Assembly (NCBI GenBank): GCA_947857085.1
Contig: CANUDF010000005.1
Span: forward strand, 1-50,364
Length of the DNA: 50,364 nucleotides
Reading direction: 5' to 3'
DNA from: Candidatus Gastranaerophilales bacterium
GTDB taxonomy: Bacteria > Cyanobacteriota > Vampirovibrionia > Gastranaerophilales > Gastranaerophilaceae
Part shown: one piece after another, positions 8,379 through 17,161 of the stretch
Layout: each line of letters opens with the position of its first letter
Numbering within the stretch: the stretch's first letter is position 1
The notes under the pieces: model-generated
What the model was told of the DNA's origin: nothing
The model's database searches: none
What the model saw: only the letters and a program-made list of their open reading frames with translations
Translations under genes and position numbers: made by a program

Positions 8379-9916
8379 TGTTAAAAAAATGTTTCAGTTT
8401 AATAATTGTATTTACAGCATGTGCCGCAGGTGCAGGTGCAGTTAATATTAATGACTTTATTAAACCCGCAAATCCTCTTGAGCAGGCTTTGCCTGTTGAA
8501 CGGGATTTTTTTCCTATTCCTCAAAAAGCCACTTTAACTAAAAATGATATTCATAACCAGTATGCAATTGCATTAAACAGGTATATTCAAAGTAATGTAA
8601 AGTCTTCTTATGCAGATTTTGAAGTTCTTATAGAGAGCGTATCTCCGCTTGATTATATTTATCTGCAAATGTCTGAAAAAATGGCTGACCTCGGGTTGTT
8701 TAATTTATCAGAACTTGCATTATCAAAACTTACTGATGATGATATATCGTATATGTTTGCTGAAGATGTAAAACACTTTTATTTTCCGGCTGTAAAACTT
8801 TCTAAAGATGTTGAAATATATTTGGCGGAAATGTTTTCTAATATTGTATATAATGACCAGAGCAGGGAAGTTACGGCGGAACTTGTGAAAAACATAACTC
8901 TTCTTGAAAAATATGATTATGCAAATTATATTGCGGCTCTCGGTTATTTAAAATCTAATAATATACCCGAAGCAGAAAAATATATTAATATCGCTGTTTC
9001 TAAAAATCCCAAAAATCTTAACTATAAAAAATTAAAAGCTGAAATTCTTGCTCAGTCTAAAAAACCCCAGAATGCTCTTAAAATTGTTGCTGAAATAAAG
9101 TCACAGCACCTTTTGACTTATGAATTTAAAAGAAAAGTCAATTCTATTGAGGAGTATATCCTGTATAAAACGAAAAAAAATGAATTTGAGAAGAAATATC
9201 ACCTCGCATACTATTTTTATTACGAGAATGAATTAAATAAGGCAATGCGGACTCTACAGACTGCGTTTAATACCAAAAAAAGCAATAATAAAAATGTATA
9301 CGCTCTTTTATCACGTGTATATTATGATATGAAAGAATATGAAAAGGCAGAAGATAATGCATTAAAAGCATACAAGCTTGACCGTTCGAATGCAATAGCA
9401 TTGCTTGTACTGGGGGATATTACAGCAAGAAAAAATGATTATAAAAATGCTTTAAAATATTATGAAGCCGCAGCAGCAAATGATAAAATCTCATATCTTC
9501 CTGAAATTCGTGTGGCTGAAACTTACCAGAAGTTAGGTAAACCAAAAAAAGCATATGATATATTTTCCCGTGTCTTAAGAAATCATTCTGATTCATGCGA
9601 GGCGTATTATCACATGGCTTTGCTGGATAAAAGCAGAGAAGTTGAATATCTTAAAAAATCAGTTGCGGTGAATTCACAGTTTAAAGACGGCTGGATAGAC
9701 CTTGCAAGGATTGAAATATCAAAAAATAAACTTGATAAAGCGTCAAGCTATCTTGCAATTGCAAAATATATTGACGAAAACGATTTTAGATATTATTATT
9801 ATCAAGGACTTGTTTATAAAAATAAGGGTTTGGTAGGAGATGCCAAACGAAGTTTCAGAAAAAGTCTTATGTTAAACCCTGATTACTCACCTGCAAAAGA
9901 GGAACTGAGCATATGA
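8378..9916 (+). CDS. exported TPR-repeat protein
   Basis: 512 residues. Residues 1-21 are a Sec signal (KK, then a hydrophobic core, AGA|VN), so it acts outside the inner membrane. The rest is helical, with recognisable TPR units from about 185 to the end (NIPEAEKYINIAVSKNPKN; EYEKAEDNALKAYKLDRSN; DYKNALKYYEAAA; GDAKRSFRKSLMLNPDY). No catalytic motif is seen. Start overlaps the upstream stop (TAATG) and the stop overlaps the next ATG (ATGA), so it is translated as part of the signalling operon. It could scaffold an envelope complex, for example pilus or secretion machinery, whose output the regulators control; that is inference. Confidence 0.75.
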   Translation: MLKKCFSLIIVFTACAAGAGAVNINDFIKPANPLEQALPVERDFFPIPQKATLTKNDIHNQYAIALNRYIQSNVKSSYADFEVLIESVSPLDYIYLQMSEKMADLGLFNLSELALSKLTDDDISYMFAEDVKHFYFPAVKLSKDVEIYLAEMFSNIVYNDQSREVTAELVKNITLLEKYDYANYIAALGYLKSNNIPEAEKYINIAVSKNPKNLNYKKLKAEILAQSKKPQNALKIVAEIKSQHLLTYEFKRKVNSIEEYILYKTKKNEFEKKYHLAYYFYYENELNKAMRTLQTAFNTKKSNNKNVYALLSRVYYDMKEYEKAEDNALKAYKLDRSNAIALLVLGDITARKNDYKNALKYYEAAAANDKISYLPEIRVAETYQKLGKPKKAYDIFSRVLRNHSDSCEAYYHMALLDKSREVEYLKKSVAVNSQFKDGWIDLARIEISKNKLDKASSYLAIAKYIDENDFRYYYYQGLVYKNKGLVGDAKRSFRKSLMLNPDYSPAKEELSI

Positions 9917-10560
9917 AACAAAACATACTTATTGTAGAAGACCATGAATTAACAAGATTTGGATTGAAGACAACATTTGAAGGTGTTGACTATGTCGGCG
10001 AAATTTATGAAGCAGATTCTGCTGAGAATGCACTTGAAATCTTTAATAACAATCATGTTGACATAATAATTATGGATTTGGGATTACCTAAGATGAACGG
10101 TATTGAAGCAACTAAACAAATTCGCAGCTCTAATAAAGATGTGAAAGTTATCATGCTTACTTCTCATAATGATGAAAAAGAAGTGCTTAATAGTTTAAAA
10201 GCCGGGGCAAATGCTTATTGCTCAAAAGAAATTAATCCGCAGAGACTTGTTCAGGTTGTTCAATCTGTAGCAGACGGTGCTGCATGGTTTGATCCGAGCG
10301 TTGCTCATATAGTTTTAAAAGCAAGTTCAAACTCACCAAGCTTTGATACGGAAAATAATCGTAAAGATTATGATTTGACATCCCGCGAAGCCCAGATTTT
10401 AAAACTTATGACAGAAGGCTACAGCAATATGGAAATTGCACAAATGCTTGTTATAAGTATTAATACAACAAAAGCTCATGTTGCGAATATTTTGCAGAAA
10501 TTAGAAGTTGATGACAGGTTACAGGCAGCATTAAAAGCTCTTAAAAATAAAATTGTTTAA
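9913..10560 (+). CDS. NarL/FixJ-type response regulator
   Basis: 215 residues: receiver domain 1-120 with acidic pocket E9-D10, phosphoacceptor D55 (IIMDLGLPKMNG), T/S switch in MLTSH and K in CSKE; then a LuxR/GerE helix-turn-helix (about 150-212: LTSREAQILKLMTEGYSNMEIAQML, split here into its two halves LTSREAQILKLM and TEGYSNMEIAQML). It binds DNA and activates or represses transcription when phosphorylated. No histidine kinase is present in the window. It is coupled by ATGA overlap to the TPR gene and followed after nine bases by a second regulator. Confidence 0.88.
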   Translation: MKQNILIVEDHELTRFGLKTTFEGVDYVGEIYEADSAENALEIFNNNHVDIIIMDLGLPKMNGIEATKQIRSSNKDVKVIMLTSHNDEKEVLNSLKAGANAYCSKEINPQRLVQVVQSVADGAAWFDPSVAHIVLKASSNSPSFDTENNRKDYDLTSREAQILKLMTEGYSNMEIAQMLVISINTTKAHVANILQKLEVDDRLQAALKALKNKIV

Positions 10561-10569
10561 AGGAGTTTT

Positions 10570-11184
10570 ATGACAACTGTTTTATTAGTTGATGATAACC
10601 CTAAATATTTAAAAGATGCGCTTCCGTATTACGGTTATGAGGTTCATACAGCAATGGACGGAGTTCAGGCAATGCGCCTGCTCGAACATAACAGATTTGA
10701 TATCATTCTGCTTGATGTAATGATGCCGAATATGAACGGATGGGATACTTTAAAAGAAATCAGAAAAAATGTTGAAACTAAAGATGTTCCTGTTATAATG
10801 ATAACAGCAGTCAATGAAGAACAAAAAATGGTTGCAGGCCTGAAAAACGGTGCCGACGATTATATTATAAAGCCGTTTATCCTGCCTAATCTTCTGGCAC
10901 GTATGGAAGCTGTTTTAAGACGTTCAAGACGTCAAGCTAAAGAAATTATTCCCCATAATTTACCGTTTAGTTCCGACGAGCCCTTGCAATCATTAACCAC
11001 ACGTGAAAAAGAAGTGCTTAAAATGGCTGCAAAAGGTTCAAATAATAAAGAAATAGCTGAAAAACTTGTACTTAGTGAAGTTACTGTAAAAAGTCATATG
11101 AACAGTATCTTTAAGAAACTAAAGGTGACTAACAGAACACAGGCCGTTTTACTGGCTATGCAGCTGAATTTGATTGAAAATTAA
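10570..11184 (+). CDS. second LuxR-type response regulator (Ycf29-like)
   Basis: 204 residues. Receiver with D8-D9, phosphoacceptor D49 (ILLDVMMPNMNG), T in MITAV and K in YIIKPF; C-terminal LuxR helix-turn-helix (about 140-200: LTTREKEVLKMAAKG, NKEIAEKLVLSEVTVKSHM). Overall it resembles the chloroplast/cyanobacterial Ycf29 class. AAGGAG precedes the ATG by a proper distance (aaaggagttttATG). Receiver sequence differs strongly from the regulator just upstream, so they are not a recent duplication and probably answer to different kinases or bind together. Confidence 0.87.
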   Translation: MTTVLLVDDNPKYLKDALPYYGYEVHTAMDGVQAMRLLEHNRFDIILLDVMMPNMNGWDTLKEIRKNVETKDVPVIMITAVNEEQKMVAGLKNGADDYIIKPFILPNLLARMEAVLRRSRRQAKEIIPHNLPFSSDEPLQSLTTREKEVLKMAAKGSNNKEIAEKLVLSEVTVKSHMNSIFKKLKVTNRTQAVLLAMQLNLIEN

Positions 11185-11194
11185 GGAGAATAGA

Positions 11195-11725
11195 ATGATA
11201 GATTATACAAAAGAAGAATTAGTAGATTTACTTCAAAAAAATCCGGAAAAATTTAACGAATGGAAAGCTGAACAAGAAGAAGTTGATCTTAGCGAAGTCG
11301 ACTTTTCAGGTATGATTTTAAGAGAAATTGATTTTTCTGATGCAGACTTAAACTCAAGTTCATTTGCTGATTGCAGTTTATCTTTTGTAAATTTTACAAA
11401 TGCGGATTTGACATCTGTTGATTTTACCCGTGCTGGCGTTCTGGAATGTGATTTTACTGAAAGTTTATTAACAGGTGCTGATTGCAGTTATGCTGAAATG
11501 ACTTATTGCAACTTTACCGATTGTGATTTGGCAGGCTGTATATTTTCAGAAAGCAACTTAAGCAATTCGGATTTTACAGCGTCTTATAACCTGAATGCAT
11601 CAAGATATGATGATGACACCATATGGCCAGATGATGATTTGCTTCCAGAGGATTTTGATGTAACTAGTCATCAGGACTTATCTTCATTAAAAGATGATGA
11701 AGATTCATCAGTTGGAGATTATTAA
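11195..11725 (+). CDS. pentapeptide-repeat protein
   Basis: 176 residues, no signal peptide. After a helical N-terminus (about 1-30) there are about 15 consecutive A(D/N)LXX-type pentapeptides (VDFSG, IDFSD, ADLNS, SSFAD, CSLSF, VNFTN, ADLTS, VDFTR, CDFTE, CNFTD, CDLAG, CIFSE, SNLSN, SDFTA), which would fold into a right-handed square beta-helix, then an acidic tail. The start is ATG 11195 with AAGGAG; a TTG 21 bases upstream would overlap the previous gene and lacks a binding site. Last gene of the signalling operon. Pentapeptide proteins can mimic DNA or act as docking surfaces; no specific role can be read here. Confidence 0.85.
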   Translation: MIDYTKEELVDLLQKNPEKFNEWKAEQEEVDLSEVDFSGMILREIDFSDADLNSSSFADCSLSFVNFTNADLTSVDFTRAGVLECDFTESLLTGADCSYAEMTYCNFTDCDLAGCIFSESNLSNSDFTASYNLNASRYDDDTIWPDDDLLPEDFDVTSHQDLSSLKDDEDSSVGDY

Positions 11726-11752
11726 AAAAAACGGGTTTAAACCCGTTTTTTT
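11725..11752. terminator. bidirectional terminator between convergent genes
   Basis: Perfect hairpin AAAAAACGGG-TTTA-AACCCGTTTTTT: the T run on each strand lets it end both the plus-strand operon and the minus-strand 1621-residue gene. It overlaps both stop codons. Confidence 0.85.
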
Positions 11753-14700
11753 ATGCTGATTTTGTATAACCATATAATGCAGTTTTGCGCTTTTTAATTT
11801 TTCTTATTAAAGATTTACCTTTTTTCATATTAGATAATTTTAATATTGTTCTTTCGCTTGATTCTTCTGTTGATGTATTAAGACCGCTAAGAGCTGAGTA
11901 TGCTTGCATAACCTGACTGCCTGCACTCAGTGTATCAGTTCCTATGTCTGTTATTGTGTCCATTCTTTCCTGTCTTTTTGTTTTAATAGCTTTTGCATCG
12001 CTGATACTTTTTGAAAAATCACCTGAAGATACTTCTTCACCGTTAACAAGGTATTTACCGTCTTCTGTAATTTCAAATCTTTCACCGGCAATTTTTTGGC
12101 TTTTGCCGACTTCTAATCCTTCTTTTTGGGCAGTATTAGCAGCCGCAACAACTTTTGCATCACCGATACTTTTTGAAAAATCACCTGAAGATACTTCTTT
12201 ACCATCAACAATATATTTGCCATCTTCTGTAATTTCAAATTTTTTACCAGCAATTTCTGTGCTTTTGCCGACTTCTAATCCTTCTTTTTTAGCTGCGTTA
12301 GCAGCTAACTCTTTTTGTTCCGGAGTGACAGGAGATTTATCCGGTTCTTGTTCAGGTTTATCACCTGTTTCAGAAGTAGCTTCAACTTCAGTTTCAGCGT
12401 TTTCGTTTGTGGTATTTTCATTAACTTCTGTTTCATTGTCAACATTAGAAGTCTGAACTTCATCTGTTTGTTCCGGCTGGTTATTATTATCTGTTGAACG
12501 AGCTTCATCTATTTGTTCTTGTGTATTTTTTGATGTGTCTGTAGATTGTGCGTCTTCGATTGCTTTTTGTGTTTCAGGATCGATCTTTGTGTCATTACTT
12601 TCTGTTGCTTCCTGAGCTCTTGCAATTGACTCTTCTATTTCAGCATTTTGTGCAGAGTCTTCATTTAAAACTTTGGTGTCATTGTTAGGTGCTGAATTGT
12701 TAGCTGCTTGAGGGTCTTTATTTTCAGACTCATCCGGATTTTTCTTTTCATCTGCTTTATCAGTGTTATTTTTAGGTTCTTGGTCTTTCTTATCAACATT
12801 TTTGTCATCTTTAACTTCATCTGTCTTTTGTTTATCATTATTATCATTTGTTCTGGCTGTGTCTTTTTTATTTTTTGCTGCATCAGAAATCTTCATACCA
12901 ATCTGGCTTAATGAAGCAGCAGCGGATATAGAGAAACCTACAGCATTCAGAATATTTTCAAATTTACCAGTTTCTTTACCTTGAGCTTGTTTTACAAGAG
13001 CACTTATTTGTGCGGTAGTTGTAGCTGTTGAACCAACTGCTTGAGCAATCTGTGTAACTTTTCCAAAGGTAGATGCTTGTGAGAATGCTGATTTGGTTGT
13101 TTCGGTTGCAGCTTTGCCAGCAGCATCAGCGATGGGCTTTCCTGAAGCATCTACTTTCATTTGTTTGCCATTAGTAAATCCTCCGGCTACATTTGTTAAA
13201 ACAGAAGCGGCACCTGCAATTTGTGAAACTGTATTTAACCAGCCGCTTTGTTCTTTACCTGCAAGAGTCTGGCTTTGCGCGACAGTATCTGTAGCAGCAC
13301 TTACAATATTAAGGCCTGCTCCTATAGCTTGAGTTGTATTTGCTACTGCTTGAGTACCTGCTTCTGCAGCTGCACCTGCACCTGGGATAAATGATGTTGC
13401 TATCTGAATGGCAGCCATACCCATTGTCATAAATGCCTGTTCAAAGTTGCCGTTTGCCACTAATATTGTTGCTTTTAATACAGTGCAAGCCAGCATACCA
13501 TTGGTACCAATGTCAACCATCAGGCTGCCTGCTGCAACCAAGGGTGCTCCTGCTCCAAAAGGTATTGCAGCACCTATTGCTATTAATATGGTACCTGCAG
13601 ACATTGTTATTGAGAATAAGTTATTAATGATACCAACTGCTGAAAGTGATTTTTGAACTTTAGCTTGTTTTTGCTGTTCTACTTTTGCGTTTTCTTTAAT
13701 AACTTTTTCTTTTTCTTTTGCAAGTTTTTCAAATTTTTTGTGGCGTTTTCTTGAGGTTGTGCTTATTTTTCTTACTTTTGTCTGATTTACATTTAATTTT
13801 TGGTCTAAAGCTTTAAACCTTGAAGAAATAGTTACAACTCTTGCCTGATTTGTTTCCAAAGTAGAAGTGTCATCACCGGATACAGCAGTATCGTTTTGTT
13901 GGACACTGCCTGTAAGCAATCCTCCTTGTTGTCCTCCTTGAGCAGGAGCAGCCTGAGCCTGCTTGTTTTGAGAAGATTCCTGACGTGCGATTATTTCTTC
14001 ATTTTGAGCATTTAATACTTCAAATTCTTCTGCAAGCTGTTGTTTTTCCTGCATTATTCTTTGAGATTCTTTTGCGATTTTATCAAGCTCTTTCTGGTCT
14101 TTCTGCATGTTTTTTTCAACAGCTTTCATCTCTTTTTCGAGTTCTTTTTCTGTTTTTTTAGTTTCGGATTCCTTTTCTATAGAATCAGCGTTTTCTTCTT
14201 CTGTGTCTTTTTGCATATTATCAACATTCTTTTGTGCAGAATCTGTTGACATTTCTTCTTCATCATCAGATTTTTCAGCACCATCTTTATTTTCTGATTG
14301 TACAGGTGCTGCGGCACCAGTTACTGATGATGTTTCATCTTTGCTGCCTTCAGATATTGTTGTCGTTGTTGATTCTTTAACTGTTTCGTCTGTTATATCA
14401 GCTTCTTTGTTGCTTACACTTACAGTTTTAACATCTTCTGTGTTCTCTGTCTCTACAGATTTATTTAAGGTTTCTGTTTGTTTTGATTGTTCAATTGTAT
14501 TTACAGCTGAGTCTTCAGTTTCATTTTTGTTAACTTCTGAAGAGTTTGCTTCATTTTTTGTTTCTTCACTGTCACCATTTTCAGCAGAGTTATCTTCACC
14601 TTGTCCTGCAGATACAGGGGTTATTGCTTCTATATTGGTGCTTGATTGTATTTCAATCTGGTTTTGTCCGATTGAAGATTTTGCTTGAGAAGTAGTTTCG

Positions 14701-16616
14701 TTTGTATTTTTGTACAACTCGTTATTTACTTCGCCTAATTCTTTTGCGGCTGTACCGCTTGCAATTGCCATCAAGCCGATTGCGTATATATACATTAAAA
14801 AGAATACAGGCGGAACCAATCCGGTCAATTCAATACCGATTTGTTTAGTAATTGTTCCGTAGTCTATCGCTTGAAGTCCGTCAAGTTTTTTATTTTTTAA
14901 CAGTTGTTCAAAACCGTCAATTTTAGATAGTGACTGGAATAATTTTTGCTGACTTTCATTACCTGTAGTTTCTAACTTTTGTCCTAATTTTTCAAGGGTT
15001 TGGTTATCTTCTTCAGTAAATTCTTCTTCAGGTTCATTTTCTGTTTCTTCAGCTGCTTGTTGAAGTTTTTCTGCATCTGTTTCATCATTTATATTTTCAA
15101 TTGTATTCTTGCGTGTTTCTTGTTTTTCTTCTGCTTTTTCTTTCTTTTCTGTTAGTCTGTCATATTCTTCTTTAGTAGAAGTCATTTCATTGACAACTCT
15201 GTCGGTCAAGTTTTGACTTTTATTTTTTTCTTTTTGGGTTTGTTCATCAATTAATTTGAGTTCATTCATAGCATACAGAGAAGTAAAGGTTTCTTTTATA
15301 CTTTTACCTGAAAATACTACAGCCTGTCCTATAAGGCCTACACCATTTTGTTCAAGGTTGTATCTGTCGTTTTCTGCCTGGGTCATATCAGGAAGTGCAT
15401 CTACTTCTTCATTAATTTCTTCTGTAGTTTTATTGTAGTCATCGCCAAGAACTTCTTTAGTATTGCTTATTGTTTCTGTTGAAGTTTGTGTAAAAATTTC
15501 TGCAAAGTCATATAATGATGCATACTGGTTCATCATTAATTGATTATTTAAAGTGTTTGAGAATTCTATTAAATTATTACCGTTATCAAGGGCAATTTTA
15601 GCAATATCTTTACCTTTTGCACCGTATAAAAGATCCTTTGTTTCACCCGTAGTTACATCAAATTCTATTGCAGAGGCAGTATTCTTGGCTTTATAACCTT
15701 TTTCAATCTGTGCAAGTTCTTTTGCTGTATTTACGGTATCATCACCAAGTTCAATATTTTCTTTAATGTCATTGTTAAGACCATCCATTGAGTTCATTAG
15801 TTCTTGAAGGTCGTCAGCTGATGCCTGAATGTCTGTTACAAGGTCTCCGTCTTTACCGTTAAGCATGGAGCCTAATTCTTTAAAACGTTTTTGTTCTGCT
15901 TCTGTTAGCTTGTCACCTTTTTTTACTTTTGCAGAAATTTCATCCCATTCTTTTGTCAATTCTTCAATCTGTTTTAAAGAATCTTTCTTAGTCGTCTCTT
16001 GTTCTTGTTTGATTTTTTCGGCTCTTTTTACTGTCTCTTGAAATTCATCAAACTTTTGACTGGTAGTAGTTTCGGCATTTTGAGATTTGTTGCTTAAAGT
16101 TTGTGTTTTTTTCTGCAATTCTTTTAATTCAGAATTCTCTGAATTTTCGCCTGTTCCTTCAGTTGTCTCTACAGTGTTGGAATCTTCATTGATTTCATAA
16201 GCAGTCACATCACTATCTTGCATGGAGTGTGCCCATGCAAGCACTTTTGCAGGAATTAGTACACCGTTTGCTTCCATCTGAATGATTTCTTCATAAGTAT
16301 ATCTAGCCCATTGTGCAGTCTCTGGGTCATTAATTATAGATGATAAGCCGGAAAAGGAAGAATTATTTACTATAGATGAATTTTTTTTCAAACAAATTTC
16401 TGCGTAATCGACCCAGTCTTCTTCTGTAAAATTTTTAAATTTAGAATATTTATCTTTATTGGAATTGTACATGGCCTTGAGTTCTTCAACTTTTGCTTTA
16501 ACTCTTTCTTCATGGGCCTTTTCACATTCTTCTTGGTATGCAAGAGCTTCCTCGTCCGTTTCAAACGAAGAACTAATGCCATATTTCTGTCTTAGTTCGC
16601 TAATTTTAAGAACCAT
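11751..16616 (-). CDS. giant coiled-coil protein with hydrophobic translocator-like core
   Basis: 1621 residues, no recognised family and no Sec signal. Layout: charged helical N-terminus (1-150); long Lys/Glu/Gln coiled coils (about 165-300, 440-560); a first hydrophobic segment (about 600-629, PPVFFLMYIYAIGLMAIASG); a Ser/Thr/Glu low-complexity linker (about 650-800); coiled coil (about 800-880); a long Ala/Gly-rich hydrophobic region (about 985-1150, including SAGTILIAIGAAIPFGAG); an Asn/Asp/Lys/Glu linker (about 1210-1430); two tandem 54-residue beta repeats (about 1440-1550); a basic tail. Coiled coils flanking two hydrophobic regions recall SseC/YopB-type pore translocators, but no sequence match is claimed. 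RBS AAGGAAAGG precedes the ATG. It shares a short hydrophobic motif with the calpain-like protein at 35.3-39.7 kb. Confidence 0.75.
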   Translation of the reverse strand: MVLKISELRQKYGISSSFETDEEALAYQEECEKAHEERVKAKVEELKAMYNSNKDKYSKFKNFTEEDWVDYAEICLKKNSSIVNNSSFSGLSSIINDPETAQWARYTYEEIIQMEANGVLIPAKVLAWAHSMQDSDVTAYEINEDSNTVETTEGTGENSENSELKELQKKTQTLSNKSQNAETTTSQKFDEFQETVKRAEKIKQEQETTKKDSLKQIEELTKEWDEISAKVKKGDKLTEAEQKRFKELGSMLNGKDGDLVTDIQASADDLQELMNSMDGLNNDIKENIELGDDTVNTAKELAQIEKGYKAKNTASAIEFDVTTGETKDLLYGAKGKDIAKIALDNGNNLIEFSNTLNNQLMMNQYASLYDFAEIFTQTSTETISNTKEVLGDDYNKTTEEINEEVDALPDMTQAENDRYNLEQNGVGLIGQAVVFSGKSIKETFTSLYAMNELKLIDEQTQKEKNKSQNLTDRVVNEMTSTKEEYDRLTEKKEKAEEKQETRKNTIENINDETDAEKLQQAAEETENEPEEEFTEEDNQTLEKLGQKLETTGNESQQKLFQSLSKIDGFEQLLKNKKLDGLQAIDYGTITKQIGIELTGLVPPVFFLMYIYAIGLMAIASGTAAKELGEVNNELYKNTNETTSQAKSSIGQNQIEIQSSTNIEAITPVSAGQGEDNSAENGDSEETKNEANSSEVNKNETEDSAVNTIEQSKQTETLNKSVETENTEDVKTVSVSNKEADITDETVKESTTTTISEGSKDETSSVTGAAAPVQSENKDGAEKSDDEEEMSTDSAQKNVDNMQKDTEEENADSIEKESETKKTEKELEKEMKAVEKNMQKDQKELDKIAKESQRIMQEKQQLAEEFEVLNAQNEEIIARQESSQNKQAQAAPAQGGQQGGLLTGSVQQNDTAVSGDDTSTLETNQARVVTISSRFKALDQKLNVNQTKVRKISTTSRKRHKKFEKLAKEKEKVIKENAKVEQQKQAKVQKSLSAVGIINNLFSITMSAGTILIAIGAAIPFGAGAPLVAAGSLMVDIGTNGMLACTVLKATILVANGNFEQAFMTMGMAAIQIATSFIPGAGAAAEAGTQAVANTTQAIGAGLNIVSAATDTVAQSQTLAGKEQSGWLNTVSQIAGAASVLTNVAGGFTNGKQMKVDASGKPIADAAGKAATETTKSAFSQASTFGKVTQIAQAVGSTATTTAQISALVKQAQGKETGKFENILNAVGFSISAAASLSQIGMKISDAAKNKKDTARTNDNNDKQKTDEVKDDKNVDKKDQEPKNNTDKADEKKNPDESENKDPQAANNSAPNNDTKVLNEDSAQNAEIEESIARAQEATESNDTKIDPETQKAIEDAQSTDTSKNTQEQIDEARSTDNNNQPEQTDEVQTSNVDNETEVNENTTNENAETEVEATSETGDKPEQEPDKSPVTPEQKELAANAAKKEGLEVGKSTEIAGKKFEITEDGKYIVDGKEVSSGDFSKSIGDAKVVAAANTAQKEGLEVGKSQKIAGERFEITEDGKYLVNGEEVSSGDFSKSISDAKAIKTKRQERMDTITDIGTDTLSAGSQVMQAYSALSGLNTSTEESSERTILKLSNMKKGKSLIRKIKKRKTALYGYTKSA
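11975..12300 (-). repeat. two tandem 162-bp (54-residue) coding repeats
   Basis: Within the giant gene, the same sequence recurs with a period of exactly 162 bases (for example CTTTTGCATC at 11990 and 12152). Each unit encodes KEGLEVGKS, IAG(K/E)(K/R)FEITEDGKY, VSSGDFSKSI. Protein identity between units is about 80 percent by eye, so the duplication is recent or kept homogeneous. Confidence 0.85.
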
Positions 16617-16680
16617 GTGTACCCTTTCCTTTGTATAAAATGACGGTATTTATGGCTTCAGACTTTAAAAAATATCGGTG

Positions 16681-16701
16681 TTTGTTACATAATGTAACAA
16701 A
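16681..16701. promoter_or_regulatory. perfect palindrome upstream of the giant gene (operator candidate)
   Basis: TTTGTTACAT-A-ATGTAACAAA: two exact 10-base arms round a single base, 65 bases upstream of the giant gene's ATG and directly abutting the trxA terminator. It has the size and symmetry of a dimeric repressor site. It could otherwise be a second hairpin behind trxA, but it lacks a T tract on either strand. Confidence 0.4.
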
Positions 16702-16726
16702 AAAGAGCCGGTATTCCGGCTCTTTT
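16700..16726 (-). terminator. intrinsic terminator of trxA
   Basis: AAAAGAGCCGG-TATT-CCGGCTCTTTT, followed on the minus strand by a T run. It lies about 25 bases after the trxA stop. Confidence 0.8.
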
Positions 16727-16748
16727 TATATATGATTGAAATATAAAA

Positions 16749-17072
16749 TTATAAATGTTTTTCAACATTAGAAAGAATTGTTGATTTTGGCATTAAACCT
16801 ACAAGTCTTTCAACGGCTTTTCCGTCTTTGAATACCAGAAGGCTTGGAAGTCCGCTGATTGCATAATCCTGAGCTGTTTTTAAATTTTCATCGGTATTGA
16901 CTTTAACAACTTTAACTTTATCTCCTAATTCATTTGAAACTTCATCCAAAATAGGTCCGAGTTTTCTGCAAGGTCCGCACCATGGCGCCCAAAAGTCTAC
17001 AACAACAGGCTTTTCAGAATTCAAAACTTCTTGTTCAAATGAAGAATCGTTGATTTCTATTGCGTTTGACAT
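16749..17072 (-). CDS. trxA: thioredoxin
   Basis: 107-residue cytosolic disulfide reductase with the active site WAPWCGPCRKLGPIL (Cys pair at about 31 and 34), the buried Asp in VVVDFWA, and the cis-Pro loop SGLPSLLVFKDG. Length and fold are those of classical Trx1. AAGGAG lies upstream of the ATG. Single-gene unit with its own terminator. Confidence 0.95.
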   Translation of the reverse strand: MSNAIEINDSSFEQEVLNSEKPVVVDFWAPWCGPCRKLGPILDEVSNELGDKVKVVKVNTDENLKTAQDYAISGLPSLLVFKDGKAVERLVGLMPKSTILSNVEKHL

Positions 17073-17161
17073 AATCTCTCCTTTTCCTTTTTACATGGGC
17101 TATTTTATCACAGAATTTTTTTTTGTGCTATTATCTTAATAGATTGCAATAGGATAACAAA

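Noticed and set aside
11975-12300. Periodic DNA repeat considered as CRISPR or satellite
   Set aside because: Only two 162-base units, in frame, coding for a repeated protein domain. No spacer pattern and no cas gene in the window.
12708-12984. Plus-strand hydrophobic reading frames opposite the giant gene
   Set aside because: They are the complement of Lys/Asp/Asn-rich codons (long runs of Phe, Ile, Leu, Val) and lack ribosome sites; shadows of the minus-strand gene. The same holds for frames at 11944, 13093, 13408, 14107 and 15829.
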